DNA of 58,305 nt from contig JAGHRV010000044.1 in NCBI GenBank assembly GCA_018066175.1, positions 1 to 58,305 of the forward strand, read 5' to 3'. The stretch is from Candidatus Colicola equi (GTDB lineage Bacteria; Bacteroidota; Bacteroidia; Bacteroidales; Paludibacteraceae). This document shows, piece after piece, positions 37,380 through 46,028 of this stretch (its first letter is position 1; each line of letters begins with the position of its first letter). Under the pieces are notes generated by a model. That model did no database searches. It was not told the origin of the DNA and saw only the letters and a list, made by a program, of their open reading frames with translations. A program made the position numbers and the translations under genes.

Positions 37380-39218
37380 TTAATGCTTTTTTCTAAAGAT
37401 TGTTTTGCCATCCTTAATCTCATATACCCATCCATAAGCCATCGTCCGTTCGGCAATCTCTCTAACTACCGAACCGCAGTCCATTCCGGCATCGTAAATA
37501 GGGAAGTTCTTAGGATGCTCGATCATACATAAACAGGTGTATTCCGGATTCTCTTCAGGAAAATATCCCACAAAGGTCATCCTATGTTCATGATCCCTGC
37601 CATGGTAGCGACCGTGGTGGAATAATTGGGCCGTTCCTGTCTTGCCGGCAATATGTACCAAGTCACTCTGCGCCTTACGAGCAACGATATGACCTTTCCA
37701 TTTACGAACGGAGGCTGTGCCGGGCAAGTCATTATCCCACACTACGTCATGCAATGCTTCCTTGATGTGTTTGAGCGTACTGGCTCCACATAAGGAACTG
37801 TTGAGTGTGATGGTGTGGAATTTTTTGATAGGCTCTCCATCTTTCTCTATTCTACTCACCATATACGGCCGTATCATCTTGCCATCATTGGCAATGCCAT
37901 TATAAAAGGCTATAATCTGCATTGGACTTAACTCAACCGAGTATCCGTAGGCCATCTTACTGATGGTGACGGCATCGTTTGGCACATCAATGCGCGGAGG
38001 AGTACTGCCTAAAATCTCTGTCTTGAAGCCATCCGTAATCTTCATGGATTGCAGTTTCTTTACGAACTTATCAGCCTTGCCATCGTATGCCTTCACAATC
38101 ATCTTTGCCAATGCGATATTACTACTAATCGCCAAGGCACTACGCGTATTATAGAACGTATCCTTGGGGTGTGAATCGGTGTGATGGCTGCTCTTATAAT
38201 CCCATCCGTGACTGCTGACATGGAAGGTGTCATTGATGCCGATCTTACCATCATCCAATGCTGCCATCATAGCAATCGTCTTAAAGGTCGAGCCGGGCTC
38301 TACACGTGTCACAGCATGGTTGCGTGTCTCATAATAATGCCCATCATCCAATCGGTCCAAATTGCTAATCGCTTTGATTTGTCCCGAATGCGTCTCCATC
38401 AGTATGACGCACCCCCAATCGGCTTCGCATTCATTCAGTTTATTGATTAAAGCATCTTCGCAGATGTCCATTAGATTCACATCTAACGTTGTTACTATGT
38501 CGCAGCCATTGATTGCTTCGCGAATAGGCACATCTGCCCATTGACCGGCCACGCGCTGACGAGTGCAAAGTCCTTCCGTGCCATGCAACTCTTTCTCAAA
38601 ACTCTGCTCTAATCCGGCATTACCATATCCCTCATCGCGGTAAATACTGCCAATCGTTCGACTGCCTAATCGTCCAAAAGGTTTATTCCGTACATGCTCC
38701 TCCTTGAAGTAAAAACCACTTTTATAAGGCCCCCTACGCACCAATGGTAACTTCTCAACAGCTCTCTTCTGCACATAATTGATGCGCCCCGAATGCAATC
38801 GTATATCACGCCCCTTGCGATTGTTACTCTGAAAAGCCTTTGTAATCATCGTTCGGTATTCTTGCGCCGATTTGTCTCCGATGATTCGACTTAATCCGGT
38901 GGAAATAGAATCAATATAATGCCAAAACAAAGTGTCTCCACCAAGATGTAAAGCCTCTACTCGGGTGTCCATTCGTACAACATATTGAGGTAAACTGCTG
39001 GCCAATAAACGACCATTGGCATCTAAGATATTACCTCGCGCCGGATCTACCACTACATTGGTTTTGTATTGTGATGCAGCAATCTTTTCCCACTTGGCTT
39101 TCTCGGTCGGATTGGTCTGAGTATAGATGATTTTAGCAATCACACCGATGAATCCCAGCAAAATGAGTAAAACAATGCCAGCAAAACGTAATATGGTATC
39201 TTGTCTGGAATCTAACAT
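37380..39218 (-). CDS. ftsI: septal transpeptidase FtsI (PBP3), without PASTA region
   Basis: A 612-residue class B penicillin-binding protein: an N-terminal transmembrane helix (about 9-30), the pedestal domain with GSRTIGSIY, and the transpeptidase with STFK (SxxK serine), SSN and KTGTAQ. It ends soon after the transpeptidase fold, whereas many Bacteroidota FtsI proteins are about 700 residues with C-terminal PASTA domains. The next gene starts 5 nt later, leaving no room for a displaced PASTA part. It overlaps ftsL by 1 nt. Confidence 0.92.
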   Translation of the reverse strand: MLDSRQDTILRFAGIVLLILLGFIGVIAKIIYTQTNPTEKAKWEKIAASQYKTNVVVDPARGNILDANGRLLASSLPQYVVRMDTRVEALHLGGDTLFWHYIDSISTGLSRIIGDKSAQEYRTMITKAFQSNNRKGRDIRLHSGRINYVQKRAVEKLPLVRRGPYKSGFYFKEEHVRNKPFGRLGSRTIGSIYRDEGYGNAGLEQSFEKELHGTEGLCTRQRVAGQWADVPIREAINGCDIVTTLDVNLMDICEDALINKLNECEADWGCVILMETHSGQIKAISNLDRLDDGHYYETRNHAVTRVEPGSTFKTIAMMAALDDGKIGINDTFHVSSHGWDYKSSHHTDSHPKDTFYNTRSALAISSNIALAKMIVKAYDGKADKFVKKLQSMKITDGFKTEILGSTPPRIDVPNDAVTISKMAYGYSVELSPMQIIAFYNGIANDGKMIRPYMVSRIEKDGEPIKKFHTITLNSSLCGASTLKHIKEALHDVVWDNDLPGTASVRKWKGHIVARKAQSDLVHIAGKTGTAQLFHHGRYHGRDHEHRMTFVGYFPEENPEYTCLCMIEHPKNFPIYDAGMDCGSVVREIAERTMAYGWVYEIKDGKTIFRKKH

Positions 39219-39550
39219 TAGCGGATATAGATAATGGGTTTTCTATTCTCAATCAGCGTACTTCCTTGCTCGCGCAGTTGACGCGAAATCGTACTCTGCC
39301 GAGTGCGTTCTGTCAGTTCGGCCTCAATCGTCATTTGCTCAAAATGCTTATCTTGAAGTACTTTTTTTACCTCTGTCAGATGGTGGTGTTGGCGTTGAGC
39401 AAAAAAACCGGCTAAGATATACACGAAAATCAATGCCGCAATTAGGATGCAGAGTTTATACTGCTTCCTTACCCATTCATGCATCAGCAAATCGCCGTTC
39501 ATAAAGGCTTTGAGCGTTACTTTGTTTTGCTTGTTTTCGTGTTCTGCCAT
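39218..39550 (-). CDS. ftsL: FtsL-like division protein
   Basis: A 110-residue bitopic protein: a short cytoplasmic start, one transmembrane helix (about 32-52), then a coiled-coil periplasmic part. Position between rsmH and ftsI and this layout identify it as FtsL-like; sequence similarity across phyla is low. It overlaps the ftsI start by one base. Confidence 0.8.
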   Translation of the reverse strand: MAEHENKQNKVTLKAFMNGDLLMHEWVRKQYKLCILIAALIFVYILAGFFAQRQHHHLTEVKKVLQDKHFEQMTIEAELTERTRQSTISRQLREQGSTLIENRKPIIYIR

Positions 39551-39583
39551 AATCTATTGGTCAACGTCTTCGGTAACGTTAAT

Positions 39584-40495
39584 TTATATTTTCTCTGCAA
39601 TGCGCAACTTAGCCGACCGAGCGCGAGGATTATGTTCTACCTCGTTCTCGTCAGCCATTCGCCCTTTCTCAATTACTTTGAATGGAGTAAGGATATTGCC
39701 ATAAAAATCTTTCTCTGTCTCGCCCTCTAAATTGCCGGATCTAAGGAAATTCTTCACGATTCGGTCTTCTAATGAATGGTACGTCAGTACGGCGATTCGG
39801 CCGCCAGGACGCAACAAGTCTTTGGCCGCCATCAGCATTTCTCGCAATGCACCTAATTCGTCATTCACTTCAATACGTAATGCCTGAAAGACTTTAGTCA
39901 TCTCTTTCTTGTCCCCTGTTAGCGATGCCAACTGACCGGTAGTCGTAATAGCCTCTTTATTGCGCATTTGCACCAATCTACGCGCCAAAGCACGCGAGTT
40001 CTTTAATTCGCCATATAGATACAATACATTGGCTAAACGTTGCTCATCATACGTGTTGATGATATCAGCAGCTGTCTGTCCTCCGCGTTGGTTCATTCGC
40101 ATATCCAACGGACCATCAAATCGGAAACTGAAGCCTCGCTCGGCTTCGTCAAAATGATGGAAACTGACACCTAAATCAGCAATCAACCCATCAATGGCAT
40201 CTACCCCATAATAATCCATGAAATTACTTAGGTACCTAAAGTTACCTCGCACAAACTGCCAGCGTGGATCGTCAATCTTATTCTGATAGGCATCTATGTC
40301 TTGATCAAAACTGTATAATTGCTTCGTGCATTCTCCCTTCTCCTTTCTCCCTTCTCCATTTAATCGGCGCAAAATCTCCCTACTATGACCTCCTCCTCCG
40401 AAAGTCACATCTACATAAATACCGCCATCATGGATGTTTAGCCCATCTATCGTGGGCTCCAACATCGCGGGAATATGATAAATCGTTTCTGCCAT
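39584..40495 (-). CDS. rsmH: 16S rRNA (cytosine1402-N4)-methyltransferase RsmH
   Basis: A 303-residue methyltransferase: DVTFGGGGHS is the SAM motif, and ADLGVSFHHFDEAERGFSFR, DMRMNQRGG, SLEDRIVKNF and NPRARSAKLRIAE are family blocks. After the SAM motif an extra stretch of about nine residues (GRKEKGECT) sits where E. coli goes straight from GEEG to RLLAIDRD; it is encoded by a 7-bp tandem array (40330-40357). It is the first gene of the division cluster; mraZ is missing before it. Confidence 0.93.
   Translation of the reverse strand: MAETIYHIPAMLEPTIDGLNIHDGGIYVDVTFGGGGHSREILRRLNGEGRKEKGECTKQLYSFDQDIDAYQNKIDDPRWQFVRGNFRYLSNFMDYYGVDAIDGLIADLGVSFHHFDEAERGFSFRFDGPLDMRMNQRGGQTAADIINTYDEQRLANVLYLYGELKNSRALARRLVQMRNKEAITTTGQLASLTGDKKEMTKVFQALRIEVNDELGALREMLMAAKDLLRPGGRIAVLTYHSLEDRIVKNFLRSGNLEGETEKDFYGNILTPFKVIEKGRMADENEVEHNPRARSAKLRIAEKI
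40330..40357. repeat. 7-bp tandem array within rsmH, 4 copies
   Basis: On the minus strand the units are GGAGAAG, GGAGAAA, GGAGAAG and GGAGAAT. They encode the extra GEGRKEKGE-like segment of RsmH. A copy-number change would shift the frame of this gene. Confidence 0.8.
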
Positions 40496-40662
40496 TTTCT
40501 TAAATAATTCCCCCTGAAGAGGTGCTATGTGTTAATCCCTATCGGACTCTTTGGGGCCCCCCGAAAAAGCTCGTGAGAGGTTTTTCGGAAAGGAGAAGCC
40601 CCAACCGTCCGCTGATTTAACGGAGTGGTATCAGCCCTTACGGATTGGGAGCTTTGACGCCG
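40496..40662 (-). ncRNA. structured 5' leader upstream of rsmH, possible cis-regulatory RNA
   Basis: The transcript before rsmH can form strong stems. One arm pairs CTCCCAA with TTGGGG, then TCCG with CGGA, then GCTGAT with ATCAGC. A second arm pairs TTGGGGC with GCCCCAA around CCGAAAAA/TTTTTCGG. The two arms share the TTGGGGC segment, so they exclude each other, as in attenuators and riboswitches. No known riboswitch class was recognised. A -7-like TAACTTTG lies at 40663-40670, but the -33 box is poor. Confidence 0.5.
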
Positions 40663-40670
40663 CAAAGTTA
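40663..40670 (-). promoter_or_regulatory. -7 element of a possible division-cluster promoter
   Basis: TAACTTTG on the minus strand fits the -7 box, but no TTTG is found 19-21 bp upstream, so either the promoter is weak or needs an activator. The 11-bp repeat array 45-88 bp upstream could be the binding site. Confidence 0.4.
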
Positions 40671-40714
40671 CTACTTTTTTCCCACATTTCCTAATTTTAG
40701 GCAAATTACCCCAC

Positions 40715-40784
40715 TTTTCAACAAGTTTTCAATGGGTTTTCAACAGGTTTTCAATAATTTGAACATCTCCTATCTTGTTGAAAA
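40715..40784. repeat. 11-bp phased repeats TTTTCAAnnnn, 4 direct copies and one inverted
   Basis: TTTTCAACAAG, TTTTCAATGGG, TTTTCAACAGG and TTTTCAATAAT follow without gaps (40715-40758). An inverted GTTGAAAA is at 40777-40784. The stretch lies in the 453-nt non-coding gap between rsmH and the secreted protein gene at 40949. Same-face repeats every turn suggest a binding site for a regulator. No ORF is seen in the gap. Confidence 0.75.
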
Positions 40785-40843
40785 TCAAACACTTATGTAA
40801 TTTATAAACAAAATTTGTGCGCCGCAACGATTTTGCTTGTGCT

Positions 40844-40865
40844 TTTCGGGACCATTTCGGGACCA
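40844..40865. repeat. perfect 11-bp tandem duplication
   Basis: TTTCGGGACCA occurs twice with no gap (40844-40854 and 40855-40865) in non-coding DNA between the division cluster and the SusCD locus. Function not known. Confidence 0.85.
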
Positions 40866-40884
40866 CATGCTGCCCTGGTAAGCC

Positions 40885-40922
40885 TAAAATAAAAACTGCC
40901 TAACCCAATGGGTCAGGCAGTT
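40885..40922 (-). terminator. intrinsic terminator of the SusCD operon
   Basis: A 13-bp stem with one mismatch (40894-40906 with 40910-40922) and a 3-nt loop, followed on the minus strand by a T-rich tract. It is 27 nt past the stop of the last operon gene. Confidence 0.8.
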
Positions 40923-40948
40923 GATTATTATGCGTTTTGTCTAAATAT

Positions 40949-42883
40949 TTAGAGCTCCGTGCCTAATATATTGAAGACACGCTTATTGTTGATTAACAAC
41001 ATTTGACCATTTATCAACAATTTCTTATTTTGAATGTTTTGATTCTTTAATACATCGGTCAAACCGGTTGTGGGGAACTTAATGGTAATATTAACATTAT
41101 ATCCTTTACCATTCTTAGCTTCCACTACCATCTTATCTGCATACATGGTCATTTTACCTTCAACAAGACTCCATAAATCTTCAATTCCTTGGGTTCCCTT
41201 TATACCTAAGAAACTATAGTAAATGCTACCTTCCGCATCTACGCCTTGGGATGCTAACATTGACGGGGATTCTTCGCTAAAGTCAATCGCATACTCTCCT
41301 TCGGGAATAACATTCTTCTCGGTATCACTATCTGCATAAATCAAACCTACAAAGTAATAAGATCCGCTTTGAACTATTGCTATGACTATTCCTTCTTGGC
41401 TGAAATATTGAGTATCAAAAATTTCTTTAGGATCTGCTTTTATAACTAGACTTACGTCTTCCTCTGCATCATACATATATGGATCTAGTTCATTCGTGAA
41501 CATGGTAATTTTAAATTCTTTGACATCGGCAGTATTAGCAACATTAACGCCGACTAAATCCATTTTATATATGAAATAGAGAGTCCCCTGTATGCGCATA
41601 GTGTCCAATTTGATGGTATAACGATCTGCTTGATACGTAATCGTGTCACCATTCTCTACCATAGAGACAACGTCATTCGTGCAAGCAAAATAGGTGTCTT
41701 TTTCAGTGAATTCTCCGGTCAATTCTTCTGAATAGATAGCATTGTAGATGGTGTATTTTTGGTCTTCGTCTTGTGCACCATTAACAAAAAGAATACCATA
41801 TTCTTCGCGAAGATCTTGGAATTCTCCAAAGGCAGTAATGCTAATAGGATTTCCCTGAGGAACCGGCTTGGTGTAATGCGTTGTAACGGAATAAATGGTG
41901 CCATCAAAGCCCAATATGTTATATACGATAGTCAGTGCATCTCCTTCTTTGGAAACGACAACTTCATTGATAGTCTTGATGTCTATATCTTCTCCTGAAA
42001 TAACAGAATAAAGTTCTGTCTCTGCTAAATCGCAAGGGCTTTCAATGGTATCCGCATCTAATACGTAAGGTGCTGCAAATTGTGTAGTAAAATAAACTTC
42101 CTCATTTTCAGCAACAGCCACCCATACTTCATTTTCGTAACCATAGTTCATCAAAGCACTGGACTCGATTTCAACAAAGGTAGAGTCTCCGGTTGGAGTA
42201 ACCGGTGCATCAATGAGTATGATATCTATGTCCGAGCAACCAATACCATAATCCTCGCAAGCCCAAGAATAACCATAATCAAAAACCTCTCCGGCAGGGA
42301 AGGCATAATCCCCGGATAAATTATAAGTATTGCCTAATTCATCCGCAAAAGTACCATTGAATGTATAGGTCGGACTGGTCGCCGTACCTTCTTTTAAGTA
42401 CGCAATGTCCAAACTTCCTTCTGCTTCAATCGTATCCTGTCCAATCGCGATGAACGCTTCTACATTGTTGTAATTGTACTCAAGTCGATTACGAGCTATC
42501 CCATGGATTGGGAAGAGGGAAAATTGTGCTCCTTCGTTGGTCTCAAAATCTATTTCCCAAATATGGCCATACCATACTCCTTGGTATATCTCAAAGTAAT
42601 TACCTAAATATAGTGCATAACCATCAGCAATGGTATAATTATTCTCTTTACCGGCAGAGAGACGACGCATTGGCTTTTTATTGGTAACTGCGGATTTTAA
42701 TACTTTGTCATATTTAACTGTTGAAGTTGGAATTTGCAACTCGGAGTGCTGTTTCTTGGTGCGAACAGTCTTCAAGTTAACAGACTTTGATTGTTTGATA
42801 CTCAACTCTTTCTTTTGAAGAGGTCCTGCAATGGCACTGCCGACTAAGCACAGAGCCAATAATACAACGGAAATCTTTTTCAT
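40949..42883 (-). CDS. secreted protein of unknown function with sorting-like C-terminus
   Basis: A 644-residue exported protein. The signal peptide (about 1-19, ending SAIAG) is followed by a basic segment and then a long acidic, beta-rich body with no catalytic motif that I recognise. The last 19 residues (from Gly626) match the shared C-terminal motif, G-Q-M-L-L then FNILGTEL. It is the last gene of the SusCD operon, 21 nt after the previous gene. It may be a surface protein that captures or processes the imported substrate; that is inference only. Confidence 0.75.
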   Translation of the reverse strand: MKKISVVLLALCLVGSAIAGPLQKKELSIKQSKSVNLKTVRTKKQHSELQIPTSTVKYDKVLKSAVTNKKPMRRLSAGKENNYTIADGYALYLGNYFEIYQGVWYGHIWEIDFETNEGAQFSLFPIHGIARNRLEYNYNNVEAFIAIGQDTIEAEGSLDIAYLKEGTATSPTYTFNGTFADELGNTYNLSGDYAFPAGEVFDYGYSWACEDYGIGCSDIDIILIDAPVTPTGDSTFVEIESSALMNYGYENEVWVAVAENEEVYFTTQFAAPYVLDADTIESPCDLAETELYSVISGEDIDIKTINEVVVSKEGDALTIVYNILGFDGTIYSVTTHYTKPVPQGNPISITAFGEFQDLREEYGILFVNGAQDEDQKYTIYNAIYSEELTGEFTEKDTYFACTNDVVSMVENGDTITYQADRYTIKLDTMRIQGTLYFIYKMDLVGVNVANTADVKEFKITMFTNELDPYMYDAEEDVSLVIKADPKEIFDTQYFSQEGIVIAIVQSGSYYFVGLIYADSDTEKNVIPEGEYAIDFSEESPSMLASQGVDAEGSIYYSFLGIKGTQGIEDLWSLVEGKMTMYADKMVVEAKNGKGYNVNITIKFPTTGLTDVLKNQNIQNKKLLINGQMLLINNKRVFNILGTEL

Positions 42884-42904
42884 ACTTTTTGTATTTAATT
42901 GTTA

Positions 42905-44695
42905 TTAATTATTTATAGGTTGGCCCAACAAATTGTACTGCGTCCCCCCACGTACAATACGAACCACACCATGATTATCTAATGTTTTGCGAATAGGAGT
43001 TGGCGACACACAACCATCTGGATTGGTGTTGCCATCAACACTGACTATGTTGAAATACGTGTAGCGACCGGCTTTGCCAATCTTGACATAATCTCCAACT
43101 TTGGGAGTACTGATTGCATAAATCTTTAGCCAAAATAGACGCAGATAATCCCACAACGTAACAGGATCATCTTCTGTACCAACATTCTCATCATAACCTG
43201 CTGATAGTTGAATGTAATCGGGCTTATCAATGTCTAATTGCCATAAACGCGTAATACTGTCGTACGGAGTAAAAGATGAATAAATATCAAATTCACTACC
43301 TGTGGCATAATCCTTTCCCGCAAAGTGAGCTTCGTATTTGTAATAAGGAGATAATGCGGTCACAAAATTGATGTCAATGGTGTCTCCGCGAACTCCGGTT
43401 TCATATCCGTATTGTTTTGCTAACTCAAAATTAGCATAGTATTCCCAACGTGGCATAATACCATTTAATTGGATATATGGCTCGTAACCATTACTATAAC
43501 CTTGACCATTGGCATCCCACTTAAAAGTATTACTCTTATGCGTACATTCCTTGGCTGCATACATGCCGTATAAATCCGAATGATCAAAACCCGTCAACAC
43601 CACTTGGAATGAGTCTGACAATAGGATACCTTCGCTCAAGAACTCCTTTCTTGAAGAGAACTTTTGGTTTATTCTAAATGTAACCAATTTACCTTTCTTG
43701 GTTCGATGGCTTATTTCTGTCAATGTATTTTCTGCTTCCGAACTCGCTAATACATTGCCCATCATATCCTGAATCTCTAAATGTAAACCAGAGAACTTAA
43801 ATTTACTAGGAGCTAAAGCATTGTAACCTTTGGCCATCATCGCAATAGTAATACTCTTAACATAAAGAGGTGCCATTGGACGGTCAAATTTCGTTACCAT
43901 CTTGTCCATGTCTGCACCAAATAAATATTGCCCATCTTCCAAATATTCCATACTCAATCCTGTACGTTGAATAGGCTCTGCTTGCGTTAATGGCCACAAA
44001 CCATCATCGCTCTTTCCACTGGTAGCACTACCGATTACAAAACCACTATTGTTTACATCATACATGGTGGCTGATTGTAATAATTGAAAGGAGTCCTTCG
44101 TTCCATCAGTTCGTTCAACATATTGGACAGGCAAGCCAAATTTCCAACTATAACTGTTTTCCATTCCTCCGTCATCTCCGTGCGTTCCCATGACATAGTA
44201 ATCTTTCCATCCTCCTTTGGATGTGATAGAATCCAAATAATCGCCTTGACTATTCTGGCCATAAAGAGCGCTATCTGTGTAGGATTTGTGATCCTGCATC
44301 ATCTTATTCCGATAATAGAGTTTAGTATACTTGCCAACTGTGGTGTTTGGCCAAATCCAGCATTGCATGGTGTCTGAATTGGCACCAACAACACCATTCT
44401 TACTCAACCAAGTACCATCTCCTCTTTCGTCCAACCCTAGGAAGAAAGTACCACGTGGATTAGAGTAACCAATCTGCTGTGAACCATTCTCCGTCTTGGG
44501 CGTTGTTGTACGAATTGGAGCCGCTGCAACGGATGGACTAGGAGTGCTCATTACTACACTCGGATGTTTGTGTTCCATCAAACGGAGTTGATTTACGAGC
44601 TCTGATTCAATACCGGGGAAACGAACCACTTGTTCTTGCGCATTTGCTGTTATTGCAACAACAAATAACATCATTGTTATGATAGTCTTTTTCAT
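42905..44695 (-). CDS. secreted protein of unknown function with sorting-like C-terminus
   Basis: A 596-residue exported protein: signal peptide (about 1-19, ending TANAQ), a proline/threonine-rich spacer (about 45-75), then a large domain rich in aromatic residues and Gly/Asp loops, ending with the shared motif GVVRIVRGGTQYNLLGQPI. I recognise no family. It follows the DUF4302 gene by 5 nt and precedes the 644-residue secreted protein, so it belongs to the SusCD locus. Confidence 0.75.
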   Translation of the reverse strand: MKKTIITMMLFVVAITANAQEQVVRFPGIESELVNQLRLMEHKHPSVVMSTPSPSVAAAPIRTTTPKTENGSQQIGYSNPRGTFFLGLDERGDGTWLSKNGVVGANSDTMQCWIWPNTTVGKYTKLYYRNKMMQDHKSYTDSALYGQNSQGDYLDSITSKGGWKDYYVMGTHGDDGGMENSYSWKFGLPVQYVERTDGTKDSFQLLQSATMYDVNNSGFVIGSATSGKSDDGLWPLTQAEPIQRTGLSMEYLEDGQYLFGADMDKMVTKFDRPMAPLYVKSITIAMMAKGYNALAPSKFKFSGLHLEIQDMMGNVLASSEAENTLTEISHRTKKGKLVTFRINQKFSSRKEFLSEGILLSDSFQVVLTGFDHSDLYGMYAAKECTHKSNTFKWDANGQGYSNGYEPYIQLNGIMPRWEYYANFELAKQYGYETGVRGDTIDINFVTALSPYYKYEAHFAGKDYATGSEFDIYSSFTPYDSITRLWQLDIDKPDYIQLSAGYDENVGTEDDPVTLWDYLRLFWLKIYAISTPKVGDYVKIGKAGRYTYFNIVSVDGNTNPDGCVSPTPIRKTLDNHGVVRIVRGGTQYNLLGQPINN

Positions 44696-44700
44696 ATTTG

Positions 44701-46017
44701 TTAGAGTGCTTGATTATCTGCGGTGACTTGCATTATCTTACCATTCGAACCAACCAATAGTAGTTGCGTTTGATTAAAATTAGATATGCAAGATTTTAAT
44801 ATATATGTATCACAAAATATCTTAACTAAACGTTGTACCCCTAATTTCTCTGTCAAATCAAGACGTTTGGCCAAAGGCGAAATATTTGTCAAATCTGCAT
44901 CACTTGCCAAGGAATAGGTAATAGTCTGTGCTTTTTCATCGCTACTGAAGACTAATGGCAAATAGCCTTGGAAAAGTTTATTTTCTATGGTATAATCAAT
45001 GAGTAGAATTGGAGTTACTTGTTTTTGATTAACCAATTGTGTGAATGCGAAACGAGAAATTGTTGCACCATTCTTTGCTGCGGTCTGAATTATCTTTTGA
45101 ATTTCAGCCCGAGTTGTTGCATCTGTCTTATCTCTATCTAAATAATTGATGGTCCAACGAACCTTTTCTTTATCCAATTTGTTTAGATAATAGGAAACAC
45201 CTACATATTGAGGAGCAATGTAAATCTTATCGTTAGCTGTGCATACTAATCGAGACGAATCTGCATTCAGAACATAATCCAACGCATCCGTGCCATACTT
45301 GTTGGGCATCGTTTCATAAAAATGCAAACCGGTAGGAGTAAAGAGCGTTCCCATGTAATGCTCCGCAGTGTCTTTATAATAGAATACCCCTTGTTTAAAT
45401 GTCATATCAATGACAGTATCGTAACCTACGAATAAAAAATGATCGTTGTCGTTACCACATAATGTTACCCAATCGTAAGAGTCAACAGGTCGGAAATAAT
45501 CTTCCCAACGGAGACTAGCACCTATGCGATTCATGTAAATATATGTGCCTGTTTTTTTCCCTTTCAGTTTTAGACGATTAGTGGTGATGGGCTGCATAAT
45601 GCTAAACTCATAGTCGCCTTGAAAACCTAATCCATCATCTTGAGGATCAGAGAAGATATGGAAGGTACCACTATTGGAATTGAACGTCAGAACAACCCCT
45701 TGCGTGAAATCTATATCCCATAAGCATGAATCTTGTCTATACAAATGCCCTAATCCCTGTGCGTCATTCTGCGTGGCAATATGAGCAACTTTGTTTTCAT
45801 TGAAACTCATTAAAATGCAATATCCGTGACTCTCTGCATTAGGGAAATACACCATCTCCCATCCATTGGGCGCCTCCACTAATTGGCGCGAAACCATTTC
45901 TTTGATTTCTTGCTGACGCTCAATAGCAGATTTGTCAAAGATGTTCGCTTCTTCTCGGCTGCATGACGTACAAACAACGCCAAACAAAAGCATGGTATAA
46001 ATTAATCTTTTATTCAT
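44701..46017 (-). CDS. DUF4302 family lipoprotein
   Basis: A 438-residue lipoprotein. MNKRLIYTMLLFGVVCTSC is a type II signal with the lipid cysteine at the end. The body (IERQQEIKEMVSRQLVEAPNGWEMVYFP) matches the DUF4302 family found beside SusC/SusD pairs with a zinc metallohydrolase lipoprotein, which is exactly its context here. The function is not known; a surface-exposed partner of the import complex is likely. The start at 46017 gives a normal signal peptide; 46029 is an alternative that overlaps the upstream stop by one base. Confidence 0.8.
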   Translation of the reverse strand: MNKRLIYTMLLFGVVCTSCSREEANIFDKSAIERQQEIKEMVSRQLVEAPNGWEMVYFPNAESHGYCILMSFNENKVAHIATQNDAQGLGHLYRQDSCLWDIDFTQGVVLTFNSNSGTFHIFSDPQDDGLGFQGDYEFSIMQPITTNRLKLKGKKTGTYIYMNRIGASLRWEDYFRPVDSYDWVTLCGNDNDHFLFVGYDTVIDMTFKQGVFYYKDTAEHYMGTLFTPTGLHFYETMPNKYGTDALDYVLNADSSRLVCTANDKIYIAPQYVGVSYYLNKLDKEKVRWTINYLDRDKTDATTRAEIQKIIQTAAKNGATISRFAFTQLVNQKQVTPILLIDYTIENKLFQGYLPLVFSSDEKAQTITYSLASDADLTNISPLAKRLDLTEKLGVQRLVKIFCDTYILKSCISNFNQTQLLLVGSNGKIMQVTADNQAL

Positions 46018-46028
46018 ATCTGTTTCCA

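Noticed and set aside
40496..40948. A missing mraZ gene, tmRNA or 4.5S RNA in the gap before rsmH
   Set aside because: No frame of useful length encodes MraZ. The sequence lacks the tRNA-like ends and tag frame of tmRNA and the GGAAG/GCAGCC loop of SRP RNA.
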